A stretch of 64,000 nucleotides of DNA, from contig JBPCNO010000166.1 in assembly GCA_051001135.1 (NCBI GenBank), positions 31,674 to 95,673 of the forward strand, read 5' to 3'. The DNA comes from CAWHMN01 sp051001135. GTDB lineage: Bacteria > Acidobacteriota > Terriglobia > Terriglobales > Acidobacteriaceae. The translations under genes were made by a program, and so were the position numbers. This document shows, in pieces, positions 27,898-36,661 of this stretch (within the stretch, counting starts at the first letter, position 1; each line of letters begins with the position of its first letter). The notes under the pieces were generated by a model that saw nothing but the letters and a program-made list of their open reading frames with translations, searched no databases and was not told the origin of the DNA.

Positions 27898-30072
27898 TTA
27901 GTCTGGCGTTTGCTCCAAGAAGACCAGCTCAGAGGAATCTTGCACCGGCAGCATGACCTCAAGGCCCTGCTGCATAAGCACGCGGCCGGGGAGTGTTCGA
28001 TCCGGAGCACTATGGTCGTGGAAGCGAACGCGGTACGAACGATCCGGACGCAGGCCCTGCAACATGAATTTGTAAGACTTCGCCTCTTCATCCGAACCAT
28101 GAAAGGCGAACAACACGCCCTGACCCTTGTCCGGATCGACGTACTCCGTGCCGTCCCATCCCTTTCCATCGGGACGGGGGGCTACATGGTAGAGATGGGC
28201 CTGGCGGATCAAGGGCCGCAGCCGCGCCTTGTACAAGGCAAACTCCTCACGCGCGGCAGCATGCTGTTCCGGACTCCACGCTGTGGTGTCGAGCATCAAG
28301 GTGAACCAGCCCATCATGCCGCTACGCAACATGTAGCGAAAGTTCTCCAGGCGTGGTGTGGGCCACTTCTTCACATAAGCTTCAAGCATGGCCGGCGGTA
28401 GCACATGGCTGCTGTCGTAGAACGCCTGGCGATTGGAGAGCGGGTCGTAGGAGTCGGTGATGGAAAAGTAGTCTCCATGCGCGGCGCTGCCGAAGTCCAC
28501 CATTCTGCCGCCGTCATTGCAGATCTCCAGTAGCAGCCCCGGATGTTCCCGCTTCAGGCGCGCATAGATGTCGTAGTACGCCTGCGTCGCGTGATAGCTG
28601 ACGTCGGTGGAGTTGGAGCTCTCCACCCATAGAAACTCTTCGTCGGTATAGCGCTTGATGTCCGCGCCGGGCGGAGCGTGCGGGTGGTCCGTGCGATCGC
28701 ATCCCTGCGCCACCACGTACCCGTCGTGCTCCAGCATGTCCAGGTGGTAGTCGCGCGTTATTCGGCTCACCTCGGCGAACGACCACGCTTTTGCGGCCGG
28801 TACACCCAGGTCGATGGTTATGCCCTTGAACGGCGCAGGCTTCCACCCCGGCGGCGGATCGGTCGTAAGCCAGTCGCGCGTCTTCGGATCGTTTACATTG
28901 AGTGCGCCGGGCTGCTTGTCCATGCCGGCCTGCGCCCAGTCCACCCACAACCCAAACTTCAGTCCATGGCGATGCGCGTATTCGGCAATGGCCGCCAGGC
29001 CGTGCGGAAACTTAGCTGGATCGGGATACCAGTCACCCACACCGCGAAACCATCCAGCGTCGAGGTGAAACATCTCCAGCCCAAGCTCCTGAGACTCGCG
29101 AATCATGCGCTCGGCCTGGGCCTCACCGATGGCCATCTCGCTGCCCCAGCTATTGTTGACCAGCAAAGGATAGGAAGGATCGCGGATGGTCCGCGGATCA
29201 TTCAAAACTTCGCGAATCCAGCGGCGCAGGATGTTGCCAGCGTCGTCAGGATCGCCCCGAAACGCGCCCAGGAAGACGGTGGGCGTGGTAAAGGTCTCGC
29301 CCGGTAACAGCCGGGTGCGGAACAGTCCCGGAGTTGGATTCAAGCCTGCAACTCCACGTACGGAGTCACCGCTGCGTTCGAGCGTCAACCGCGTGCGTCC
29401 GCTGAACTCCAGGCCCGTGTACCAGCCGAGGCGCTTACCATCGGGCTGCTCCACCATGAAATAAGGAATGATCTCGCGAGGCTGCCCCTCCGCGGGATGA
29501 GCATAGGTGCTGGACTCGCCTATCCACTTGTGTCCGTCGCCCACCTTCACCAGGTGTGTGCCGATGGCGGAGGGTTTGCCCGCGCCCTTCTCCACCCAAA
29601 GCTGTTCGAGTGGCTCATCGGCAGCAACCCGCCAGGAGAATTGAAGGCTGTCCTGCAATGGCAGCCAGAGCTCGCTGTTGCTCAGATTGGTAATGCGGAT
29701 GGTATGCTCGAGCGGCCCATGCGCAGCGCGCGCACGCCACTCCCAGATCAGCCGGAGATGAGGGCTGTCTGCGTCATAGGTCAGGCGGACCAGAGCAGGA
29801 TTGTGCACGGAGGCGGCAGGATTGTAACGCCAACGCAGGTCCGCTCGCCTGCCGCGCACGGTGACGTGATCGATCAACCGCTCCGGCGACTGTCCCTCCC
29901 AGGCCCCGCCGCCGGTTTCAGTGAGTCGTTGCATCTGCGGCGCATTCTTTCCCGCAGTCAATTGAAGGCCGGTGTCGGCGTTGCCGATGTGGATGGACTG
30001 GGCGCAGGCTACGCACTGCGCGAGGGCCAGAAACCATAAGCACGGAATCAAGCGCCGAATCGGAAATGTCAT
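27898..30072 (-). CDS. Exported alpha-galactosidase-like glycoside hydrolase (clan GH-D, GH36-like)
   Basis: The start at 30072 gives about 724 residues and a Sec signal (IPCLWFLALAQCVACAQ). The open frame to 30231 adds a non-signal extension. An N-terminal beta-supersandwich (about 30-280) precedes the TIM barrel: PLLVNNSWGSEMAIGE, EMFHLDAGWFRGVGDWYPDP, HGLKFGLWVDWAQAG, then HLDMLEHDG with the likely nucleophile Asp, and HGDYFSITDSYDP with a candidate acid/base. A small beta domain ends the protein (about 640-720). Related enzymes remove alpha-linked galactose or similar sugars, but linkage specificity cannot be told. A palindrome suited to a LacI-type repressor lies upstream at 30214-30231. 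Confidence 0.78.
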   Translation of the reverse strand: MTFPIRRLIPCLWFLALAQCVACAQSIHIGNADTGLQLTAGKNAPQMQRLTETGGGAWEGQSPERLIDHVTVRGRRADLRWRYNPAASVHNPALVRLTYDADSPHLRLIWEWRARAAHGPLEHTIRITNLSNSELWLPLQDSLQFSWRVAADEPLEQLWVEKGAGKPSAIGTHLVKVGDGHKWIGESSTYAHPAEGQPREIIPYFMVEQPDGKRLGWYTGLEFSGRTRLTLERSGDSVRGVAGLNPTPGLFRTRLLPGETFTTPTVFLGAFRGDPDDAGNILRRWIREVLNDPRTIRDPSYPLLVNNSWGSEMAIGEAQAERMIRESQELGLEMFHLDAGWFRGVGDWYPDPAKFPHGLAAIAEYAHRHGLKFGLWVDWAQAGMDKQPGALNVNDPKTRDWLTTDPPPGWKPAPFKGITIDLGVPAAKAWSFAEVSRITRDYHLDMLEHDGYVVAQGCDRTDHPHAPPGADIKRYTDEEFLWVESSNSTDVSYHATQAYYDIYARLKREHPGLLLEICNDGGRMVDFGSAAHGDYFSITDSYDPLSNRQAFYDSSHVLPPAMLEAYVKKWPTPRLENFRYMLRSGMMGWFTLMLDTTAWSPEQHAAAREEFALYKARLRPLIRQAHLYHVAPRPDGKGWDGTEYVDPDKGQGVLFAFHGSDEEAKSYKFMLQGLRPDRSYRVRFHDHSAPDRTLPGRVLMQQGLEVMLPVQDSSELVFLEQTPD

Positions 30073-30408
30073 GCGGTCTTTGCAACAGTACCCATCCCGG
30101 TAGTCTAACGGGCCTTGTTCAAGAGGACTGGAGAGGCGATCACTGGTGACGAACTGCTTCTGAGGCCGGCGCGCGGCTCCCCTGCAATGGCGCAAGACAC
30201 GTTGTGCAGAGGATTGCAAATTCGTTTGCAAGAGGAGCGTCCGTGGCTCTTTCCCCCAACCGGTAGTTAGCTGCTAAATACAAGTGTGCACAAGCGAACT
30301 GAAGTGGCCCGAAAAGTGCTGCTCATTGCCAGCTAGATCAACTACCAGCGCGCACGCAAGCAGCGCAGACGGCCAGCATTAAGCGCTGTTCCAGAGAATG
30401 GAGCGACC
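30073..30408. other. 336-bp divergent intergenic region
   Basis: It separates the alpha-galactosidase-like gene from the BACON/PQQ gene. Besides the palindrome at 30214-30231 I see no gene or RNA. Promoters for both genes should lie here, but no clear -35/-10 pair stands out. Confidence 0.5.
30214..30231. promoter_or_regulatory. 18-bp palindrome TTGCAAA-TTCG-TTTGCAA
   Basis: TTGCAAA (30214-30220) and TTTGCAA (30225-30231) are perfect inverted repeats with a 4-nt centre. The length and symmetry are those of operators for LacI/GalR-type dimers. As RNA it would form a TTCG-looped hairpin, but the AT-rich stem is weak, so a DNA operator is more likely. It lies about 140 nt upstream of the alpha-galactosidase-like start and about 180 nt upstream of the BACON gene. 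Confidence 0.45.
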
Positions 30409-33400
30409 GTGAACCATACGATCCGTCGGGTCTCCTCGTGTCCTGCCGCCCAGACTCCCAGCCGGCCTCTTCGGTTGAGCCTGCTGCGTCTTTGCATGGC
30501 CGCTTTGTTTCTGGTGCTCTTCTCCGGATTCTCTGATGTTTGTCTGGCTCAGGTTCAAGTGCTGTTCGGGGACCAAATCATTGAAGGGGAGCACGATTCG
30601 AATTCCGTAGGAACGGCCGAAGCCTTTCAAGCCACGGCGAGCGCCACAGGCACCTTAAGCGTGTTGAACTTCTATGTGGATACCAACTCGGCGGCCGCCT
30701 CGATCGTTGTAGGACTCTACGCAGATAATGCGGGCAACCCGGGCAGTCTCCTCACGCAAGGCACGATCAACACCCCGGCGATAGGTTGGAACGCGGCTGC
30801 CGTACCTTCTATAGATATCCTTACGGGAACAAAATACTGGATCGCGGTACTGGGGAAGGGTGGCGTGGTTCGGTTCCGCGACCGTTCCTCCGGCCCCTGT
30901 ATCAGTGAAGCGAACAGCAGCGGAAGCTTGACCGCGCTGCCGGCGAAATGGTCGCCCGGCACGAAGTACACCGATTGCCCTCTCACCGCCTATGGAACTG
31001 GTTCGAGCCTGGCGCAACCGCCTTCGCTGCAACTCTCCACCCAGACAATCAATCTCACCGCGACCCCAGGCGGCAGTACGGTGTCTGCCACGGACAGCGT
31101 CACGAATGCCGGCGGCGGGACACTTGACTTCTCAGCAACACCGGATGTCAGTTGGCTTACGGTTGCGCCACAAACGGGAGTGGCGCCGGCGCAACTGACG
31201 ATCTCAGCCGACCCCGGTACGCTGCTCGCCGGAACGTACGTTGGGCATGTGACCGTTTCGTCTCCCAGCGTGCAGAACTCACCTCAAACCATCACCACGA
31301 ATCTCAACGTCTCCGCAGCGCCTCCGCCCAACCAGCCGGGGGACTGGCTCATGATCGAGCACGACCCGGCCAGGGGAGGCTTCGCGGCGGACGAGACGCT
31401 GCTCTCGACAGCGAACGTTTCCACCCTGTCGTTGCACTGGTCCACCGTGGTGGATGGCCAGGTGACGGCGCAGCCGCTTTTTGTGGGAGGCATACCCATC
31501 GGCAGCCAGAACCACGACATCGTTGTGGCGGCTACCGCCGGAAACAGCATCTACGCGCTTGACGCGACGAATGGCTCTGTCCTATGGAAACGCAACCTGG
31601 GCAGCAGCCAATCCTCCAACTGTGTGTTCTCCAAGGGCTTTGGGGTGACGGGGTCGCCGGTGATCGATCGCAGCCGTCTACGGGTTTATGCGGTGTCGAG
31701 CGGCGGAAATTTTGTCAGCGTTTCGCTAATCGATGGCAGCATCATCGGACAGATCCTGGGGCTGGTTGCCAATCCCGGAACCAATGATGTGTGGGGCGGC
31801 CTGAATCAAAATGACAAGTACGTCTATGTTGCGACGGGCAGCGACGGATGTGACGACCCGCCGTACGCGGGCGCGGTCTACAAGGTCGACGTCTCAGGCA
31901 GCACTCCGGTTCTTGTCACCACTGCTGCGGTGATCCCCGGCGCCGGGAATGCCGCGGGCGGCGGCATCTGGGGATACGGTGGTGTCTCTGTCGATGTTGC
32001 CAATGGAAATGTGTACGCGGCGGCGGCGGCGGACAACAAGAGCGGTGATTCAGGGTACGCGAACCACATCATCGCGTTAGACGCCAACCTCAACGTACTC
32101 GGCTCGAACGCTCCCACAGACCCGCCGACCTATCCCTGCAGCGGGCAGCCTTGCGATCTGGACTTCGCCTCTACGCCGCTCGTCTTCCAACCGCCGGCGT
32201 GTCCTCAACTCACGGTAGCAGGGAAGAAGAACGGGAATCTATATCTGTTCCGGACCGCCGATCTGATTTCCAGCGGACAGCCTTTGCAGATTTTGCCGAT
32301 CAATACTCCGAACGACTCTCTGGGGAGTGGCGGTGCAGGAGGTACGGCGTCCTACTGGCCACAAGGCAACATGGTGTTCATCGGCACTGCCGGTGGGGGC
32401 GCAAATGGGGTGGCGGGCGGTGTGGTCGCATTGAACGTTACCTCGAGCTGCACCCTGACACCGGCATGGAGTCACCCATTGGGTTCAAGCGATGCGCCGA
32501 ACTCGACCGTCACGATTGCGAATGGCGTTGCCCTGATCGGCGTGGGTATAGACGGCGTCGTGCATGCGTACGACGCCACCAACGGCACAGCTCTTTGGCA
32601 GAGCCCGTCGTATGGCTCAACCTTTGCCGCTCCAATCGTGGCCAACGGTTCGGTCTACTACGGCAGTTGGGCGCCCAATGGAGCCACTTCCGGCAAGATC
32701 TCCGCTTTCTGGCTGAACGGCGCTCCGCCACCGAACCCAATCCTCGGTGTCTCGCCACAAACGCTCAACTTCACCGAGGCGCAAGGGGGGCCGGTCGCGT
32801 CCTCACAATCCGTTTCTGTTACGAATACGGGCACCGGCGCGCTGAGCTTCACCGCGCAGAGTGACGCAACCTGGCTCTCCGTCACGCCGGCCAGCGGCTC
32901 TGCTCCTGCAGCGCTGACAGTCGCGGTATCCGCGCTTGCAACAGGAAGCTACACGGGGCATATCACGGTTACGGCCGCTGGGGCATCGCAGTCTCCCCAG
33001 ACGGTCACGGTGAACCTGACCGTGACTGCCCCGCCGCCGCCAAGCCCGGTACTTAGTCTTTCCACTAATACGTTGAACTTCTCCGAAGTGCAGGGTGGCA
33101 CGGTGCCGCCTGGGCAATCAGTCTCGATTACCAATACCGGCACCGGCACGCTGAGCTTTGCCGCGCAGAGCGACGCAACTTGGCTTACGGTTACGCCGCT
33201 CAATGGAACTGCTCCCGCCTCGGTGGCGGTTGGCGTGTCCGCACTCACGGCCGGAAGCTACACCGGTCACATCACGGTGACCGCCTCCGGGGCGTTGCAG
33301 TCACCGCAGACCGTCACGGTCAGTCTCATCGTCTCTCCGATGTCTACGGGTACTCTGCTGCTCGGGGACAAGACGGTCGAATCAGAACACGATTCCAACA

Positions 33401-33807
33401 GCAGCGGAAGCGCGGAGGCCTTCCAGGCGACAGCGGCTACTTCGGGGATCACGGGTTCCATCGTCTTCTATTTGGACACGAACTCGACTGCGGCACTGGT
33501 TGCGGTGGGGATTTACGCGGACGCGAATGGTCACCCTGGCACGCTCCTCGGGCAGGTAGCCACATCGTCACCGAAAGCCGGCGCTTGGAATACGCTGAAC
33601 TTCCCGTCGCAGTCTATCAGCGCGGGAACGCACTATTGGATCGCGATTCTCGGCTCGGGTAAGGGTGTGCTCCACTTCCGGGACCATCCGTCCGGCTGTA
33701 CCAGTGAGGCGAGCGCGCAAGGCAATCTCATCACGCTCCCTTCCAACTGGAGTAGCGGCACCCGCTACACGGATTGCCCCGTCTCCATCTACGCTTTAGG
33801 TCAGTAG
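30409..33807 (+). CDS. Large secreted protein: terminal duplicated domain, BACON-like repeats and a PQQ-type beta-propeller
   Basis: The product has 1132 residues, with a signal segment to about residue 46 (LFSGFSDVCLA/Q). The architecture is symmetric. A domain of about 155 residues (GDQIIEGEHDSNSVGTAEAF ... TKYTDCPLTAYG) occurs at the N-terminus and again at the C-terminus (GDKTVESEHDSNSSGSAEAF ... TRYTDCPVSIYALG). Inside it lie BACON-like Ig modules: one N-terminal (about 205-300) and two C-terminal (about 780-875 and 880-975), each with VTN, SWLTV/ATWLSV and GSYTGHITV. The centre (about 305-775) is a PQQ-like propeller (IYALDATNGSVLWKRNLGSS). It is probably a surface-exposed binding or adhesion protein; no catalytic motif is visible. 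Confidence 0.82.
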   Translation: MNHTIRRVSSCPAAQTPSRPLRLSLLRLCMAALFLVLFSGFSDVCLAQVQVLFGDQIIEGEHDSNSVGTAEAFQATASATGTLSVLNFYVDTNSAAASIVVGLYADNAGNPGSLLTQGTINTPAIGWNAAAVPSIDILTGTKYWIAVLGKGGVVRFRDRSSGPCISEANSSGSLTALPAKWSPGTKYTDCPLTAYGTGSSLAQPPSLQLSTQTINLTATPGGSTVSATDSVTNAGGGTLDFSATPDVSWLTVAPQTGVAPAQLTISADPGTLLAGTYVGHVTVSSPSVQNSPQTITTNLNVSAAPPPNQPGDWLMIEHDPARGGFAADETLLSTANVSTLSLHWSTVVDGQVTAQPLFVGGIPIGSQNHDIVVAATAGNSIYALDATNGSVLWKRNLGSSQSSNCVFSKGFGVTGSPVIDRSRLRVYAVSSGGNFVSVSLIDGSIIGQILGLVANPGTNDVWGGLNQNDKYVYVATGSDGCDDPPYAGAVYKVDVSGSTPVLVTTAAVIPGAGNAAGGGIWGYGGVSVDVANGNVYAAAAADNKSGDSGYANHIIALDANLNVLGSNAPTDPPTYPCSGQPCDLDFASTPLVFQPPACPQLTVAGKKNGNLYLFRTADLISSGQPLQILPINTPNDSLGSGGAGGTASYWPQGNMVFIGTAGGGANGVAGGVVALNVTSSCTLTPAWSHPLGSSDAPNSTVTIANGVALIGVGIDGVVHAYDATNGTALWQSPSYGSTFAAPIVANGSVYYGSWAPNGATSGKISAFWLNGAPPPNPILGVSPQTLNFTEAQGGPVASSQSVSVTNTGTGALSFTAQSDATWLSVTPASGSAPAALTVAVSALATGSYTGHITVTAAGASQSPQTVTVNLTVTAPPPPSPVLSLSTNTLNFSEVQGGTVPPGQSVSITNTGTGTLSFAAQSDATWLTVTPLNGTAPASVAVGVSALTAGSYTGHITVTASGALQSPQTVTVSLIVSPMSTGTLLLGDKTVESEHDSNSSGSAEAFQATAATSGITGSIVFYLDTNSTAALVAVGIYADANGHPGTLLGQVATSSPKAGAWNTLNFPSQSISAGTHYWIAILGSGKGVLHFRDHPSGCTSEASAQGNLITLPSNWSSGTRYTDCPVSIYALGQ

Positions 33808-34347
33808 AGGGAGCGGGAAATCACGAGCGGCCACTCTACAGGCCAACACCACGCAGGGCGAGAAGCGGCCGCCGGCATGGCCAATCCGCATGGCCAATCC
33901 GCATGGCCAATCCGCGCGGTCGCTCTGCGTGGCCGATTTTCGTTGTCACACGATTGACGCAGTGAAGGCTTCGATGAAAATCGAGGCGCTTTCGATCAAC
34001 CGTATTGACATTGGCTCAGCGGCGCGAGCATAGTTCGTGCGTCAGCGAATCGATTGGGTTTGCGCCCGAGCGACGCCTGCGCAAGCAATTCCTGACACGG
34101 GCCCAAGACAGATGCTGACAGCGTGCCATAGCGTTCATCCCGGCTCAAGGGGCTTGAGCCATGCGACGATAGCCCACAAACTGTCAGCGCTTGAACATTC
34201 CTGAGTGCCGGAGTCCAGCTCTGTCGTGATCTGCTCACCTATCGTGATCAGGTACGGCGTGCCATTGGCCACAGGTGATGCTTGTGACGCAGGCCGCCTT
34301 CTCTCCCCCAGACCGGCCTATTGCAGGGTGCAACGCGGAGAAAGAAC
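33808..34347. other. 540-bp intergenic stretch with no supported gene
   Basis: It holds the 13-bp tandem repeat at 33875-33913 and the promoter region of the sulfatase gene (ribosome binding site GGAGAAAG just before 34348). A minus-strand frame of 80 codons (33996-34238) has no recognisable family, signal or ribosome binding site. I see no RNA gene. Confidence 0.55.
33875..33913. repeat. Three perfect tandem copies of GCATGGCCAATCC
   Basis: The 13-bp unit occurs at 33875-33887, 33888-33900 and 33901-33913, followed by a decayed partial copy (GCGCGGTCGC). There is no spacer, so it is a short microsatellite-like tandem repeat and not a CRISPR. It lies about 70 nt after the end of the BACON/PQQ gene. 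Confidence 0.9.
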
Positions 34348-36576
34348 ATGACATATCTGTCCAAACATTTGGGGACGATCGTTTTGCTGACAGTGGCGTC
34401 TCTTTGGCAGGCGCATGCCGCCCAGAATGGCAGCAACACGCAGGTGGCGACCAACGCCGTACAGGCCAGCGCACAACAGAGTAGCGCTTCCCCGCAGGGC
34501 CAGGCTCATCGTCCGAATATCCTGTTCATCATCATGGACGATGTCGGTATAGACCAGATGCAGATCTTCGGCTACGGCGGAGGCACGCCCCCGCTCACGC
34601 CGAACATCAATGCGCTTGCGCGCGGCGGCGTGCGCTTCAGAAACGTGTGGTCCATGCCGGAATGCTCGCCCAGCCGCGCCATTTTCTTCGAAGGGCGCTA
34701 TCCGCTGCGCACCAATGTTAATAACGCTATCCTCTCCGACGATCTGGCGAACTCCCAGGTGTCTCCGTTTGAAGCAACCACACCCAAGCTGTTGAAGAAG
34801 CGGAATTATCAGAATGCACTGTTTGGCAAATTCCACCTGGCGGGTCCGGCTAACAATCCATATGGCGATGCAAACCCTCACGTGCTGGGGTGGGACTACT
34901 TCGACGGGTTCCTCGAAGGGGCGCCGCACCCCATTGACACGACGCTCGGTGGTCAGTTTGACGCCAGCACCAGCCCTTATACCTGCGGCTTCGTCCCCAA
35001 TGCGCGTTTCACCGGAGGCGCCGACGTCGGAGCCTGCCATCAGCCGGACAATACCTGCACGGTGATCGCGAAGAGCGCTCAACACCCCGTCCCCGGTCTT
35101 AGCTGCCTGGAGTCCGGTGGCATCTTCGTTCCCAATAAGCGCTGTGACGCTCCGCTGAAGTCACCGCTGCTGTTCACCAACGACAATGCGTACTACGTCT
35201 GGAACCGGGTCATCAATCATCCCGATGGCACGGTGGAGGTGTTGAAGCTGACCGATCCTCGGACCCGCGGGTATGTCTCCGATGCGACCGTGGGAGCGGC
35301 GGAGCAGTGGATCAATATGGAGAACTCCAGGAACAAGACCTGGATGGCTACGGTCAGCTTCGGCAACGCCCACACACCGTATCAGCAACCGCCGCGGTCT
35401 CTGCTGCCTGGAGCTACGCCGGACTCATACGGTTTTTCATGCACCGGGAACACGAAGAAGAACGAGATCGCCACACGGATCATCAGCAATCAGATGATCG
35501 AGGCCATGGACACCGAGATTGGGCGGCTGCTGGTCAAGACCGGCCTGGCCTCCATAGGCGCTAACGGCAAGCTGGACTATCAGCCGGAGAAGACCAACAC
35601 CATGGTCGTCCTGGTTGGGGATAACGGCACATTTGCTCCGGGCGTAAAGGTGCCGTTCGACGCGGGGCGGGCCAAGGGCTATGTGTACCAGACGGGAGTC
35701 TGGGTGCCACTCATTGTGTCCGGGCCACTGGTTGTCTCCCCCGGCCGTCAAGTGAACGACATGGTCAATATTGCGGACCTGTTCGAACTCTTCGGAGAGA
35801 TTGCCGGCATCGATGTGCATCAGGCCGTGCCGAAGTCCCACATCGTGGACTCCCAGTCCATGTTGCCGTACCTCACCCAGGTGAATCATCCCAGTATCCG
35901 GCAGACGAACTTCACCCAGACCGCCGGAAACGTCCACCTCAACGATACGCCGCCGCCTCCCTGCGTCGTTACGCTCACCGATCCTCCAACATGTGTCCAG
36001 CTCTTCGACAGCAAGCCTCTCTGCAACTTCGAGGGTGGCGTTTGGTATGGACCCGGTGGTTCTTCGCAGTATCCCTCCTGCTGCGCGGTGAAGAATGCCA
36101 ACGTTTATCCGAACGGACTGCAGTTCGTCCCCGATACGCAGGTAGCCACCCGCAATGACGATTTCAAGCTGGTGCGCAAGACGGTGCCGGATTGTTCCGC
36201 GCCGAACGCTCCCGACCAAACCATCACTGAGTTCTATCAAATCAACGAGAAGCCGCTGATTCCGAAGATCGATAAAGCGGCCGATGATCTATGCAGCTCG
36301 ACGGAGGGATGTCCGCACGGCCTGAACGCCACGGAGCTCAAGAATTACAATGCGCTGCAGAACGTAATGAACGCGACGCTCACTTCAGAGCCACCATGTC
36401 CCGGCGACGGAAATTCCGACAAGGTGGTGAACGCGCAGGATCTCTTGAACTACTTCTACTTCACCATTCACAATGGGCTCTCCAGTTGGTATGACTTCAA
36501 CCACGACGGGTTGACAAATGCGAACGATCTGGCGGTGATTCAGGCTCACTACGGATCGAACTGTCTGAAGAAATAG
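34348..36576 (+). CDS. Exported type I sulfatase with C-terminal dockerin-like calcium-binding repeats
   Basis: The ATG at 34348 (GGAGAAAG upstream) gives 742 residues with a Sec signal cleaved near AHA/AQ (about residue 25). Sulfatase hallmarks are the metal-binding acidic pair D64/D65 (FIIMDDVGID) and the maturation motif C106-S-P-S-R (MPECSPSRA), where Cys becomes formylglycine. VGDNG supplies later metal ligands. The last 60 residues contain two EF-hand-like dockerin segments (GDGNSDKVVNAQDLLNY and DFNHDGLTNANDL). Disulfide-rich segments (CGFVPNARF, CTVIAK, CNFEGG) lie in the C-terminal half. A formylglycine-generating enzyme gene follows, so it is probably a functional sulfatase. The substrate may be a sulfated glycan or a small sulfate ester. 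Confidence 0.9.
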   Translation: MTYLSKHLGTIVLLTVASLWQAHAAQNGSNTQVATNAVQASAQQSSASPQGQAHRPNILFIIMDDVGIDQMQIFGYGGGTPPLTPNINALARGGVRFRNVWSMPECSPSRAIFFEGRYPLRTNVNNAILSDDLANSQVSPFEATTPKLLKKRNYQNALFGKFHLAGPANNPYGDANPHVLGWDYFDGFLEGAPHPIDTTLGGQFDASTSPYTCGFVPNARFTGGADVGACHQPDNTCTVIAKSAQHPVPGLSCLESGGIFVPNKRCDAPLKSPLLFTNDNAYYVWNRVINHPDGTVEVLKLTDPRTRGYVSDATVGAAEQWINMENSRNKTWMATVSFGNAHTPYQQPPRSLLPGATPDSYGFSCTGNTKKNEIATRIISNQMIEAMDTEIGRLLVKTGLASIGANGKLDYQPEKTNTMVVLVGDNGTFAPGVKVPFDAGRAKGYVYQTGVWVPLIVSGPLVVSPGRQVNDMVNIADLFELFGEIAGIDVHQAVPKSHIVDSQSMLPYLTQVNHPSIRQTNFTQTAGNVHLNDTPPPPCVVTLTDPPTCVQLFDSKPLCNFEGGVWYGPGGSSQYPSCCAVKNANVYPNGLQFVPDTQVATRNDDFKLVRKTVPDCSAPNAPDQTITEFYQINEKPLIPKIDKAADDLCSSTEGCPHGLNATELKNYNALQNVMNATLTSEPPCPGDGNSDKVVNAQDLLNYFYFTIHNGLSSWYDFNHDGLTNANDLAVIQAHYGSNCLKK

Positions 36577-36661
36577 CGAGTGTAATGGGCAGCGGCGTGC
36601 CGGCTACATCGCCGTGCGCCTCTGCCCAGAGTTGTCTCGGAGAGTGGAGGGTCCGTATCGA

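Noticed and set aside
33875..33913. Short repeats considered as a CRISPR array
   Set aside because: Copies are contiguous with no spacers, and no cas gene is present.
33996..34238. 80-codon minus-strand frame in the 540-bp intergenic region
   Set aside because: No start signal, signal peptide or family; too short to support on composition alone.
34318..35085. 255-codon minus-strand frame inside the sulfatase gene
   Set aside because: It overlaps the catalytic region of a well-supported gene and shows no recognisable domain.
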